Positions 24,561 through 34,943 of a DNA stretch of 64,000 bases are shown one piece after another (the first letter of the stretch is position 1; every line of letters starts with the position of its first letter). Position numbers and translations under genes: made by a program. Source of the DNA: Pseudovibrio brasiliensis (GTDB lineage: Bacteria; Pseudomonadota; Alphaproteobacteria; Rhizobiales; Stappiaceae); the NCBI RefSeq assembly GCF_018282095.1, contig NZ_CP074127.1, positions 310,001 through 374,000 of the forward strand, in the 5' to 3' direction. The notes under the pieces were generated by a model. That model was not told the DNA's origin, ran no database searches, and saw only the letters and a list, made by a program, of their open reading frames with translations.

Positions 24561-24579
24561 TAATAAGAAATTCTTATTA
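24561..24579. promoter_or_regulatory. Perfect TAATAAGAA-A-TTCTTATTA palindrome upstream of katG
   Basis: A 9+1+9 perfect inverted repeat in the sdaA/katG divergent region, 149-167 bases before katG and 125-143 before sdaA. The AGAA-TTCT core resembles Fur-family (PerR/Irr) boxes. Peroxide- or iron-linked control of katG is inferred. Confidence 0.45.
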
Positions 24580-24712
24580 CTGCATGTAAAAGATGCAATT
24601 TCACTTAACACACTTCAGTACCTACATTCATTCTAGGATTTGCTGGATGCATCGTTTCGTCTCACCGCTTAAGGTAAACGCTACGTCAAGACCCAGTGAT
24701 CGCCAAACATAG

Positions 24713-26905
<2,193 letters not shown>

Positions 26906-26914
26906 TAAAATCCC

Positions 26915-26945
26915 AGCCCGGGCAGGCAACTGCCCGGGCTTTTTC
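26915..26945 (+). terminator. Intrinsic terminator after katG
   Basis: AGCCCGGGCA (26915-26924) pairs perfectly with TGCCCGGGCT (26931-26940), then TTTTC. A strong 10-bp stem 10 bases past the stop. Confidence 0.92.
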
Positions 26946-27023
26946 GCAACTCTGTTGAGGTGCTTTTCGTCCGTCAGGTATATCCAGTTGCGCTGCTCTT
27001 CTTTTCCAGTTAAGAACCGCTTG

Positions 27024-27112
27024 ACCTCGGGGTGCGCGCTTTTGTCGTGCTGAGATGCCAGATTGGTGAACCCGTTGAACCTGAACCGGCTAGAACCGGC
27101 GGAGGGAAGGGT
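27024..27112 (+). ncRNA. TPP riboswitch (thi box)
   Basis: The conserved aptamer blocks are present in order: CGGGGTGC (from 27028), the pyrimidine-sensor GCTGAGAT (27049-27056), ACCCGTTGAACCTGA (27070-27084) and the closing CCGGCGGAGGGAAGG (27096-27110). It lies just upstream of thiB, so it should lower thiamine-transporter expression when thiamine diphosphate is plentiful. Downstream pairings suggest translational control (see 27100). Confidence 0.95.
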
Positions 27113-27155
27113 ACCGGTTTCATCCATCCTTGCCCTCTCGCCGCAATGGAGGATG
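27100..27155 (+). promoter_or_regulatory. Predicted expression platform of the TPP riboswitch
   Basis: CATCCATCC (27121-27129) can pair with GGAGGATG (27148-27155), burying the thiB ribosome site. Alternatively GGAGGGAAGG (27100-27109), part of the aptamer's 3' side, can pair with CCTTGCCCTC (27128-27137) with one mismatch and free it. Ligand binding would hold the aptamer closed and favour the masked state. Confidence 0.5.
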
Positions 27156-27157
27156 AC

Positions 27158-28138
27158 TTGAAACATCTGTTAATTGCTGCGGGATTACTCACTGCAACAT
27201 CGGCAATGGCTGCCGAAAAACCTGAACTCACTGTTTACACCTATGACAGCTTCGTTTCCGACTGGGGCCCAGGCCCTAAAGTGGAAGAAGCATTTGAAGC
27301 GATCTGCGAGTGTGATCTGAACCTTGTTGGTGTTGAAGATGGCGCTGCGCTGCTTTCCCGCCTTCGTCTTGAAGGCAACAACACCGATGCAGACGTTGCT
27401 CTGGGGCTGGATACCAATCTGATTGAAACTGCCAAGAAGACGGGCCTGTTTGCTCCGCATGCCGTTGAAGCGAAGTACACACTGCCGGTGGACTGGGCAG
27501 ATGAGACCTTTGTGCCTTATGACTGGGGCTATTTCGCTTTCGTGCATAAAAAAGGTGCATCTGTTCCTTCCAGTTTCCGTGAACTGGCCGAGAGCGACAC
27601 CAAGATCCTCATTCAGGATCCACGCTCCTCCACCCCAGGCCTAGGCTTGCTGCTTTGGGTAAAGTCTGCTTATGGCGATGAAGCTGCAGATATCTGGGCA
27701 GGGCTTTCCGATAATATCGTGACAGTTACCAAAGGTTGGTCTGAAGCCTATGGCCTCTTCCTTGATGGGGAAGCGGATATGGTGCTCAGCTACACCACAT
27801 CTCCGGCTTATCATCTGATTGCCGAGGAAGATGACAGCAAAGCCACCGCTGCATTTGATGAAGGCCACTACATGCAGGTGGAAGTGGCAGCGAAACTTGC
27901 TGGCACCGATCAGCCGGAGCTGGCAGACAAGTTCCTGAACTTCATGGTTTCTGACGCTTTCCAGAGCATCATTCCAACAACCAACTGGATGTACCCGGCA
28001 GTTACACCTGCAAGCGGTCTTCCGGCAGGTTTCGAAACCTTGCAAACACCTGAAAAGGCTTTGCTGCTTGCACCTGAAGATGCAGTTGCTGCACGACGTG
28101 AGGCTCTGCCGGAATGGCTCGAAGCGCTCAGCCAGTAA
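27158..28138 (+). CDS. thiB: Thiamine ABC transporter, periplasmic binding protein
   Basis: About 326 aa from a TTG start at 27158, chosen because GGAGGA lies five bases upstream and the product then starts with a compact signal peptide (KHLLIAAGLLTATSAMA|AEK). The in-frame ATG at 27146 overlaps that ribosome site and is the alternative. The mature protein begins PELTVYTYDSFVSDWGPGP, the ThiB signature, with the thiamine site residues in LLLWVKSAYGD and TKGWSEAYGLFLDGEADMVLS. It captures thiamine or TPP for ThiPQ. Its stop overlaps thiP by 25 bases. Confidence 0.9.
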   Translation: MKHLLIAAGLLTATSAMAAEKPELTVYTYDSFVSDWGPGPKVEEAFEAICECDLNLVGVEDGAALLSRLRLEGNNTDADVALGLDTNLIETAKKTGLFAPHAVEAKYTLPVDWADETFVPYDWGYFAFVHKKGASVPSSFRELAESDTKILIQDPRSSTPGLGLLLWVKSAYGDEAADIWAGLSDNIVTVTKGWSEAYGLFLDGEADMVLSYTTSPAYHLIAEEDDSKATAAFDEGHYMQVEVAAKLAGTDQPELADKFLNFMVSDAFQSIIPTTNWMYPAVTPASGLPAGFETLQTPEKALLLAPEDAVAARREALPEWLEALSQ

Positions 28139-29661
28139 GCTCGCTTCCCGGAGTTGCCGCGGCATTGCTCGTCGCGGCACTCATTCTTGGCACGCTGACT
28201 GCTGTTGCTCTGCGTGCTGAATCCGGGCATGGCTTTTCTTTCTCCGACTGGACGGCACTTAAGTTTACGCTCACACAAGCCGTGCTTTCTGCTGTGATCA
28301 GCGTGGGGTTGGCTGTGCCTGTTGCGCGCGCGCTGGCACGCCGCCGGTTTAAGGGCCGCAGCCTGTTGATCGCCTTGCTTGGCGCACCGTTCATCCTTCC
28401 GGTTATTGTTGCCATTCTTGGTCTGCTGCAAGTGTTTGGACGTTCCGGTTGGATCTCAGATGTACTGGTCTATTTCGGCGCATCTCCCATCCGCATCTAT
28501 GGCCTGCACGGTGTTGTGCTGGCTCATGTGTTCTTCAACCTGCCATTGGCAACGCGCCTCATATTGCAGGGGTGGCAAGAGGTGCCGTCGGAGCGTTTTC
28601 GCCTTGCGGCTCAGTTGGGGTGCGACGGCTGGTCTTTGTTCCGTCTGATCGAGCTTCCCATGCTCAAACGCATTTTGCCCGGCGCACTAGCCGTGATTTT
28701 TGCCATTTGCCTCACCAGTTTTGCAGTAGCACTCACCCTTGGTGGTGGGCCCCGTGCCACGACGATTGAGCTGGCGATTTATCAGGCCTTTACCTATGAT
28801 TTTGACCTTGGACGCGCCGCTCTGCTCTCTGCCCTGCAACTGGCGCTGACAGCCGCAGCTGCTTTTGCAGCTCTGAAGCTTTCCCGTGGTGAAGGCTTTG
28901 GTGCCGGGTTGGACAGAGCCATACAGCGCTGGGATGGTGGTACGCCTATCCTCGATAGTTTCTGGATCATACTTGCTGCTACCTTCTTGCTTCTGCCACT
29001 CAGTGCTGTTGTGCTCTCTGGTGTCGCAGGTCTTTTTGCTCTGCCGTTCTTGGTGATCAAATCTGCATTGATCTCGGTTGGCGTTGCTTCAGCCAGTACG
29101 ATCATTCTGTTATTGCTTGCGTTGCCGATGGCTGCAGCAGTTGCTGTTCGAAGGCACAGTACGGTGGAACTTGCAGGTATCCTTGGCCTTGCAGCCTCTC
29201 CGCTAGTGATCGGTACGGGGCTGTTCATCATCATCCGCCCCTGGGCAAACCCAACAGATCTCGCGTTACCTGTCACCGCGCTGGTGAATGCGGCCATGGC
29301 TCTGCCGTTCGCGCTACGCATTCTAGTTCCAGCTGCGAAGGATACTGTTTCCCGTCATGGACGGCTGGCGCTGTCTCTGAACATGGAAGGCTGGGTGTTC
29401 TTCACACGTGTCTTCATTCCGCGTATGAGGCCTCAGATTGGCTTTGCTGCAGGCCTTGCTGCTGCGCTTTCTATGGGTGATCTGGGTGTGATTGCTCTTT
29501 TTGCAGACCCAGAGATTGCAACACTGCCTTTGCAGATCTATCGCCTCATGGGCGCTTACAAGATGGAAGCGGCGGCGGGTGGCGCGCTGTTGTTGCTTGT
29601 GCTTTCCATGTCTTTATTCTGGCTCCTAGATCGAGGAGGACGCTGGCATGCTGAAGCTTGA
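28114..29661 (+). CDS. thiP: Thiamine ABC transporter permease
   Basis: 515-aa inner-membrane permease with two fused MetI-like halves, each about six helices. The ABC-coupling loops are visible as AAQLGCDGWSLFRLIELP in the first half and LSLNMEGWVFFTRVFIP in the second. It overlaps thiB at its start and thiQ at its end (14 bases), so the three are one coupled operon behind the TPP riboswitch. Confidence 0.93.
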   Translation: MARSAQPVSSLPGVAAALLVAALILGTLTAVALRAESGHGFSFSDWTALKFTLTQAVLSAVISVGLAVPVARALARRRFKGRSLLIALLGAPFILPVIVAILGLLQVFGRSGWISDVLVYFGASPIRIYGLHGVVLAHVFFNLPLATRLILQGWQEVPSERFRLAAQLGCDGWSLFRLIELPMLKRILPGALAVIFAICLTSFAVALTLGGGPRATTIELAIYQAFTYDFDLGRAALLSALQLALTAAAAFAALKLSRGEGFGAGLDRAIQRWDGGTPILDSFWIILAATFLLLPLSAVVLSGVAGLFALPFLVIKSALISVGVASASTIILLLLALPMAAAVAVRRHSTVELAGILGLAASPLVIGTGLFIIIRPWANPTDLALPVTALVNAAMALPFALRILVPAAKDTVSRHGRLALSLNMEGWVFFTRVFIPRMRPQIGFAAGLAAALSMGDLGVIALFADPEIATLPLQIYRLMGAYKMEAAAGGALLLLVLSMSLFWLLDRGGRWHAEA

Positions 29662-30340
29662 GTCTTGCATAATCGCCAATGGCGCCTTTCAGCTGCACGC
29701 AGATGTCAGCACAGAAGCTGGTAGCCGTGTTGCCGTGATTGGCCCTTCAGGTGCAGGCAAATCAACCCTGCTGGAAGCGATTGCCGGTTTCCGCCAGATC
29801 TCTGGGGGGCACGTTTCATGGAAGGGGCAGGATCTGACAGAACTGGCACCGGGCAAGCGCCCAATCGCTATGTTGTTTCAGGATGGCAACCTCTTTCCGC
29901 ACCTCGCAGCTGAGCAGAACGCAGCACTTGGTTTGCGCCCAAGCGGCAAGCTTTCAAAAATAGAGCAGGCTCGGGTTTCAGCTGCACTGGAGCGGGTTGG
30001 CCTTGCCGGGATGGCTATGCGCAAACCCGCTGAATTGTCTGGCGGCCAACAAAGCCGCGTTGCGCTCGCCCGTGTGCTCGTGCAACACCGTGATCTGCTT
30101 CTGCTTGATGAGCCCTTCGCAGCGCTCGGTCCTGCCTTGAAGGCCGAAATGCTGGATCTGGTTGCAGAGCTAGCAACTGAGACAGGCACCACCCTCCTGA
30201 TGGTGAGCCACGACCCACAAGACGCCCGCCGCATCACCAACCAAGCCATGCTGGTTGCAGATGGCACCGTCCATCCCCCCGCCGAAACCACACAACTGCT
30301 GGACAATCCTCCAACAGCATTGAAGGAGTATTTGGGGTAG
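29648..30340 (+). CDS. thiQ: Thiamine ABC transporter ATPase
   Basis: 230-aa ABC ATPase. Walker A is GPSGAGKST, Q-loop LFQDGNLFPHL, signature LSGGQQSRVALARVL, Walker B LLLLDEPFAAL, and the switch His lies in LMVSHDP. It powers ThiBP. The last 100 bases are C-rich and no hairpin terminator follows. Confidence 0.94.
   Translation: MLKLESCIIANGAFQLHADVSTEAGSRVAVIGPSGAGKSTLLEAIAGFRQISGGHVSWKGQDLTELAPGKRPIAMLFQDGNLFPHLAAEQNAALGLRPSGKLSKIEQARVSAALERVGLAGMAMRKPAELSGGQQSRVALARVLVQHRDLLLLDEPFAALGPALKAEMLDLVAELATETGTTLLMVSHDPQDARRITNQAMLVADGTVHPPAETTQLLDNPPTALKEYLG
30181..30300 (+). terminator. C-rich 3' end of thiQ, candidate Rho loading site
   Basis: About 51 C against 25 G on the transcript strand, including CCATCCCCCC; no intrinsic terminator in the 157 bases before the next gene. 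Confidence 0.35.
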
Positions 30341-30497
30341 CTCTTCGTTCTGGAGCTCATCAGCCGAACGCAAAAGCGTGATTGGCGTCATTTTGGTATT
30401 TCTGATTTTATCTCTCAAGCAGTGTGTGCGGCCCTGACGGAGTTCCGTTTTTGTGCGCGCTGCGCCTTTGTTTTGCAACTGGAAAGAGGTTTAAATC

Positions 30498-31478
30498 ATG
30501 GGTTTGCTTCAGGATGGACGCTGGGTTGATCAGTGGTATGACACCTCTAAAGCGGGCGGACGATTTGAGCGCAAAGCATCTCAGTTTCGAAACTGGATCA
30601 CCTCAGATGGTCAACCTGGCCCCAGTGGGATCGGTGGTTTTAGAGCAGAAGCGGGTCGTTATCACCTTTACGTTTCACTCGCATGCCCATGGGCTCACAG
30701 AACTCTGATCTTTCGAAGCCTCAAAGGCCTTGAGTATATGATTTCATTGTCCGTTGTCCATTGGCATATGGCTGAAAATGGATGGACCTTCGAAGAGGGC
30801 GAAGGCGTTCAGCCTGATATCGTCAATCATGCCGAGTTCATGTACCAGGTCTATACCGCAGCTCAATCAGACTACTCAGGCCGTGTGACTGTTCCCGTGC
30901 TATGGGACAAAGAGAACAACACGATTGTCTCCAACGAATCCTCTGAGATTATTCGGATGTTCAACTCAGCTTTTGATGATGTCGGGGCGAAATTAGGCGA
31001 TTACTACCCTGAAGCTCTGAGAACCGAAATCGATGCATTGAATGACCGCATCTACACAACTGTCAATAATGGCGTTTACAAAGCTGGGTTCGCAACAACA
31101 CAAGCGGCCTACGAGGAAGCTTTGTATCCTTTGTTCGAGACACTGGACTGGCTTGAAAGCAAGCTTGCGCAACATCGACATTTGACTGGCGCAACTATAA
31201 CCGAGGCCGACTGGCGACTGTTTACAACGCTGGTTCGTTTTGATCCTGTCTATGTGGGACACTTTAAATGCAATCTGCGGCGGATACAGGATTACCCCAA
31301 CTTATCCGGTTACCTTCGGGATCTTTACCAACAACCGGGTATCGCCGAAACCGTCAACCTCCACCACATCAAAGCCCACTACTACACCAGCCACGCAACA
31401 ATAAACCCAACAGGCATAGTACCGGTTGGACCAGAGGTTGACTACAGTCATTCCCATGACAGGGCAAAACTTGGGTAG
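30498..31478 (+). CDS. yqjG: Glutathionyl-hydroquinone reductase (YqjG/Xi-class GST)
   Basis: 326 aa. The active site is LACPWAHRTL, with the Cys that accepts the glutathionyl group, typical of Xi-class enzymes that reduce glutathionylated hydroquinones. A thioredoxin-like N-domain (about 45-150) is followed by an all-helical C-domain with TEADWRLFTTLVRFDPVYVGHFKCN, a strong family marker. It acts in the cytosol in quinone detoxification or recycling. It stands alone between thiQ and the convergent DUF1330 gene. Confidence 0.92.
   Translation: MGLLQDGRWVDQWYDTSKAGGRFERKASQFRNWITSDGQPGPSGIGGFRAEAGRYHLYVSLACPWAHRTLIFRSLKGLEYMISLSVVHWHMAENGWTFEEGEGVQPDIVNHAEFMYQVYTAAQSDYSGRVTVPVLWDKENNTIVSNESSEIIRMFNSAFDDVGAKLGDYYPEALRTEIDALNDRIYTTVNNGVYKAGFATTQAAYEEALYPLFETLDWLESKLAQHRHLTGATITEADWRLFTTLVRFDPVYVGHFKCNLRRIQDYPNLSGYLRDLYQQPGIAETVNLHHIKAHYYTSHATINPTGIVPVGPEVDYSHSHDRAKLG
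31321..31410 (+). terminator. C-rich 3' end of yqjG-like gene, candidate Rho loading site
   Basis: 24 C against 7 G in 31321-31380, continuing with CACCAGCCACGC. The convergent DUF1330 gene ends 45 bases beyond the stop and no hairpin terminator lies between. Confidence 0.4.
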
Positions 31479-31522
31479 GTTACGAGCGAAACAAACGATG
31501 ACGATGCTGGTTTCTTTCCGCC

Positions 31523-31813
31523 TTACTCCATCCCCTCCACAATCATAATATCCGCGAAAGCTACGTGGTCTCGGTGGGATTTGGCTTGTTGGTATTCGGG
31601 GGAGTGGTAGCATGCGAGGGCTTGTTCCATGGTGTCGAATTCGATGACCACGTTGCGGGGATGGGCGGTGCCTTCCAGGTGTTCAGTTTTGCCGCCGCGG
31701 GCGAGGAAGCGGGCGCTGTATTTTTGGAAGGCAGCAGGGGCGGCCTTTGTGTAGTCGGCATAAGCCTCTGCGTCTGTCACTGTGACGTGGGCAATCCAAT
31801 AGGCTTTTGGCAT
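31523..31813 (-). CDS. DUF1330 family protein
   Basis: 96-aa ferredoxin-like fold protein. MPKAYWIAHVTVTDAEAYAD, FLARGGKTEHLEG and VVIEFDTMEQALACYHSPEYQ are typical of DUF1330. Members often accompany catabolic or degradation genes and are suspected small dimeric enzymes. Its ATG follows the stop of the GntR gene directly, so the two are one unit next to the trigonelline-type operon. The last third is C-rich on its transcript. Confidence 0.85.
   Translation of the reverse strand: MPKAYWIAHVTVTDAEAYADYTKAAPAAFQKYSARFLARGGKTEHLEGTAHPRNVVIEFDTMEQALACYHSPEYQQAKSHRDHVAFADIMIVEGME
31560..31680 (-). terminator. C-rich 3' end of DUF1330 gene, candidate Rho loading site
   Basis: Plus strand 31561-31620 holds about 27 G and 8 C, so the transcript is C over G. 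It mirrors the C-rich end of the convergent yqjG-like gene. Confidence 0.35.
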
Positions 31814-32512
31814 TTATTTTTCGCTCTTATTCAGCTCTGCAGTCAGAAGGGTTTTGGCGATGTTGGCGGCTTCTGTCAGGTGCACCTTGATGGCTACGGC
31901 TGCTGCATCGGCATCATTAGATTCGATGGCGGAGTAGATTTTTTCCATCCGCTTGTACCCTGCTTCATGACGGTCACGGGTTCCCAATGTCATTGCACGT
32001 AGGCGGCTGATGCGACCATTGAGTCGCTGCACAACTTCCCATGCCACGTTTTGTTCGCTGATCTCAAAAATACACTGATAGAACAGAGTTGTTGCCTCAA
32101 ACAGATCATTGGTCTCGCCGCTGCTGTACGCGGATTTGAGCTGACCGAGGGCTTTGCCGAGTTTTTTCTTATCCCCATCTTTGGCCAGTTCTGCGCATTT
32201 CTGTGCGGCGCTGGTCTCCAAAAGCATGCGGATTTCATAGATCTGCTGCGCGTTTTCCCAATCCAGTTTTGCGACGATTGGGCCCTTGTTTGGCAGGATT
32301 TCCACCAGCCCTTCAGCTTCAAGGTAACGGATGGTTTCCCTTACAACTGAGCGACTTACGCCTAGCTGGTCGCACAGAGGGCGCTCCACCAGACGGTCCC
32401 CTGACTGGAAGTGCCCGGCAATGATAGCAGCCCGCATTTTCTCAAGGGCCATATCGCGAAGCGTCATTGTAGGACGCTCAATCTTCAAAGGATTATTTGC
32501 AGTCTCGATCAT
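31814..32512 (-). CDS. GntR/FCD-family regulator of the betaine cluster
   Basis: 232 aa. The N-terminal winged helix is MALEKMRAAIIAGHFQSGDRL, then LCDQLGVSRSVVRETIRYLEAEGLV; the C-terminal FCD helical domain has metal-type positions in EIRMLLETSAAQKC and the late HLTEA. It should release DNA when a carboxylate inducer binds. It is divergent from the DUF1185-tgn-like operon, and the palindrome at 32570 fits a GntR operator. Confidence 0.88.
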   Translation of the reverse strand: MIETANNPLKIERPTMTLRDMALEKMRAAIIAGHFQSGDRLVERPLCDQLGVSRSVVRETIRYLEAEGLVEILPNKGPIVAKLDWENAQQIYEIRMLLETSAAQKCAELAKDGDKKKLGKALGQLKSAYSSGETNDLFEATTLFYQCIFEISEQNVAWEVVQRLNGRISRLRAMTLGTRDRHEAGYKRMEKIYSAIESNDADAAAVAIKVHLTEAANIAKTLLTAELNKSEK

Positions 32513-32554
32513 GGTCGCAATCTAGCCTGCGTTTACTTCATTCGCAAGAAGGTA

Positions 32555-32581
32555 TTGACATTCGGTATTATGGTATACCAT
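32555..32581 (+). promoter_or_regulatory. Promoter -35 and GntR operator palindrome of the betaine operon
   Basis: TTGACA (32555-32560) is followed by the perfect 12-bp palindrome ATGGTATACCAT (32570-32581), of the GGTATACC type bound by FCD GntR regulators. Repressor here would block the promoter. The -10 is not clear. Confidence 0.6.
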
Positions 32582-32624
32582 CTTATCACCATCGATTTTG
32601 TGAGTGGAATGAACGGAAGATCAA

Positions 32625-33233
32625 ATGCCGGCAGAAATACGCAAGACGCTTCTTCATGTGGAAGACACGCTGATTGAGGGTGGCAAAAAAGCAGAGGTAC
32701 CTTTGCGGATGATTGCTGCTGTAGCTGTCATCAAGAACCCATGGGCCGGACATGGCTTCGTTGAGGATCTTCGCCCGGGCATCCATGATGTTGCTCCGGA
32801 TGTTGGCAAGCTGCTGACAGACATGATCATCAACTTTGCCGGTTCCGGTGAAGCGGTTGAAGGTTATGGTAAGGCGGCTGTTGTTGGTGTGAACGGTGAA
32901 GTGGAGCACGCTTCTGCACTCATTCACACATTGCAGTTTGGCAATTTTTACCGTGAAGCGGTTGGCGCTAAAACATATCTGGCGTTCTGCAACACTCGCG
33001 CTGGTGCCAATGCGCCGATCATGATTCCACTGATGGACAAGAACGATGGTGGACGTCGGTCTCACTACCTGACCATTCAGCTGGCTATTCCGGATGCTCC
33101 GGCCCCGGATGAGATCGTGATTGCACTGGGCGCTTCTTTGGCAGGTCGTCCGCACCACCGGATTGGTGATCGTTATCAGGACCTTAAGGAGCTGGGACAT
33201 GACGTTGACAACCCTGCAGCTGTCACATCCTAA
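32625..33233 (+). CDS. DUF1185 protein (amino acid synthesis family)
   Basis: 202 aa of PF06684, whose known structures are a variant of the chorismate-mutase fold; reaction unknown. Recognisable pieces are AAVAVIKNPWAG, FAGSGEAVEGYGKAAVVG, GEVEHASALIHTLQFGNFYR and DEIVIALGASLAGRPHHRIGDRY. It is first in the operon and overlaps the hydrolase gene by 35 bases, so it is tightly co-expressed with the ring-cleavage enzymes. The name comes from an inference in the family, not from a proven activity. A role on an N-heterocyclic or acyl-enamine intermediate is plausible. Confidence 0.87.
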   Translation: MPAEIRKTLLHVEDTLIEGGKKAEVPLRMIAAVAVIKNPWAGHGFVEDLRPGIHDVAPDVGKLLTDMIINFAGSGEAVEGYGKAAVVGVNGEVEHASALIHTLQFGNFYREAVGAKTYLAFCNTRAGANAPIMIPLMDKNDGGRRSHYLTIQLAIPDAPAPDEIVIALGASLAGRPHHRIGDRYQDLKELGHDVDNPAAVTS

Positions 33234-34005
33234 AGGTACCGTCTGCTACCGCGAAGTAGGCGAAGGCGAGCCACTCGTGCTGGTGCACGGTGTTGGCATG
33301 CAGGACGCCTCTTGGGGTCCGCAGGTCGAGTTCTTTGCCAAAACGCATCGCGTGATTGCTGTGAATATGCCAGGGCACGGAGGAAGCACTGCGCTTCCTC
33401 AAGGCTCTCAGCTGGAGGACTACGTAGAGTGGCTCCATGCTGTGATCAGCGCGCTGGGATTTGAGCAGGTAAACCTTGCGGGACACTCCATGGGCGCGTT
33501 GATCAGCGGTGGTTACGCAGCAACGCATCCAGAACGCGTAAAACGCGTTGCTTTGTTGAATGGCGTTTACCGCAGAACACCTGAGGCCCGCAGTGCTGTG
33601 CAGGCGCGGGCCAAGGAGATTGCGCAGGGCAATATCAACATCGATGGTCCGCTGAGCCGCTGGTTCGGGAACAGCGATGTTGAGTTGAACGCCAAAGAGC
33701 AGGTCGGCAACTGGCTGCGGGAGGTAGATCCGGTTGGATATGCGATCACTTACAATGCGTTTGCACATGGTGATGCAACCTATGCAGATAAATGGGAAGA
33801 GATCCGGTGTCCCGCTCTTTTGCTGACGGGCGATGGTGATCCGAACTCGACCAAGGAAATGGCCGTGGATATGGCGCAGGCTGCTCAGGACGGCATTGTC
33901 TGCATCATTGAAGGCCACCGTCACATGGTCAACCTGACGGCACCGGAACAAGTCAACGCCGCGATGGCGAGCTGGTTGAAACAACCAATAAGAACAAACG
34001 GATAG
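33199..34005 (+). CDS. tgnD: Alpha/beta hydrolase, TgnD-like
   Basis: 268 aa from the ATG at 33199; AAGGAG lies seven bases upstream, so the open frame from 33121 is not used. Oxyanion loop HGVGMQDASWG, nucleophile elbow LAGHSMGALI, acid in LTGDGDPNST and His in EGHRHMVNL form a complete triad. In the A. baylyi trigonelline pathway an alpha/beta hydrolase splits the N-methylformamido-methylene-succinate into succinate semialdehyde, methylamine, formate and CO2. Assignment rests on this fold plus the neighbours, not on a specific motif. Confidence 0.75.
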   Translation: MTLTTLQLSHPKGTVCYREVGEGEPLVLVHGVGMQDASWGPQVEFFAKTHRVIAVNMPGHGGSTALPQGSQLEDYVEWLHAVISALGFEQVNLAGHSMGALISGGYAATHPERVKRVALLNGVYRRTPEARSAVQARAKEIAQGNINIDGPLSRWFGNSDVELNAKEQVGNWLREVDPVGYAITYNAFAHGDATYADKWEEIRCPALLLTGDGDPNSTKEMAVDMAQAAQDGIVCIIEGHRHMVNLTAPEQVNAAMASWLKQPIRTNG

Positions 34006-34022
34006 AAAGGGAGATCTACCCG

Positions 34023-34940
34023 ATGACAGCCATGGACCCACGGAGTTTGAGGAATGCGTTTGGGACATTCCTGACCGGCGTTACGGTAGTGACAGCCCAT
34101 GGAGCAGATGGTGAGCCGCTTGGCTTTACCGCGAACTCCTTCTCAAGTGTCTCTCTGGACCCGCCATTGCTGCTGGTGTGTCTTGCAAAGAGTTCCAGCA
34201 ATTATGATGCGCTGACAAATGCATCCGGTTTTGCCGTCAACATTCTGGCTGAGACCCAGAAGGATGTGTCCAACACCTTCGCAAGCCGCGTTGAAGACCG
34301 CTTTGCGACCGTGGACTGGAAGGTTGGTCCAAATGGCGCACCAGTCATCTCCGATGTGGCTGCATGGTTCGATTGCTCCATGCACAATGTTGTTGATGCA
34401 GGTGATCATGCGATCCTGATTGGTGAAGTAAAAGCGTTTGATACCGGCGTTGCCAATGGTCTGGGCTATGCCCGTGGCGCCTACTTTACGGCGACACAGG
34501 AAATCAGCTCCATTCAGGTGGACAGCGAGACCATCATCAGCGCGCTCTTGGAACGAGACGGCAAACTGCTGTTTCTTGAAGATGATGCTGGGCAACTGCG
34601 TTTGCCAAGTCGCACGGCCAGCAAAGGCACCCCTACAAAAGAACTTGCTGCGCTCCTGGAAGAAGCCGGGATTCCTTCTTCCGTTGGCTTTATCTACTCC
34701 GTTTATGAGGACGAGAGCGCAAATGCCCAGCATCTGGCCTTTCACTGCAGCGCTGGCGAGGGAGACAGCAAAGTTGGGAGCTTCCTGTCGCTGACGGACG
34801 ATGTGCTGGCACGGGTGAAAGACACAGCAACGCAAACAATGCTCACCCGATTTGCGAGAGAGGCGCAAAAGGGCAACTTCGGCATTTATTTTGGAAATCA
34901 GGAAAGCGGCGAAGTGCGCAAAATCGCACTGGGAGAGTAA
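34023..34940 (+). CDS. tgnB: Flavin reductase component with C-terminal extension, TgnB-like
   Basis: 305 aa. Residues 1-165 are a flavin-reductase-like split barrel (RNAFGTFLTGVTVVTAHG, PLGFTANSFSSVSLDPPLLL) that supplies reduced flavin. Residues 170-305 are an extra domain (ALLERDGKLLFLEDDAG, then ELAALLEEAGIP) with a strand-strand-helix order reminiscent of a degenerate Nudix fold. Stand-alone reductases are near 170 aa, so the extension is notable. It lies 3 bases ahead of the LLM oxygenase, its expected partner. Confidence 0.78.
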   Translation: MTAMDPRSLRNAFGTFLTGVTVVTAHGADGEPLGFTANSFSSVSLDPPLLLVCLAKSSSNYDALTNASGFAVNILAETQKDVSNTFASRVEDRFATVDWKVGPNGAPVISDVAAWFDCSMHNVVDAGDHAILIGEVKAFDTGVANGLGYARGAYFTATQEISSIQVDSETIISALLERDGKLLFLEDDAGQLRLPSRTASKGTPTKELAALLEEAGIPSSVGFIYSVYEDESANAQHLAFHCSAGEGDSKVGSFLSLTDDVLARVKDTATQTMLTRFAREAQKGNFGIYFGNQESGEVRKIALGE

Positions 34941-34943
34941 GCC

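Noticed and set aside
27032-27157. Coding sequence upstream of thiB
   Set aside because: This stretch is the TPP riboswitch and its expression platform; the open frame through it is incidental.
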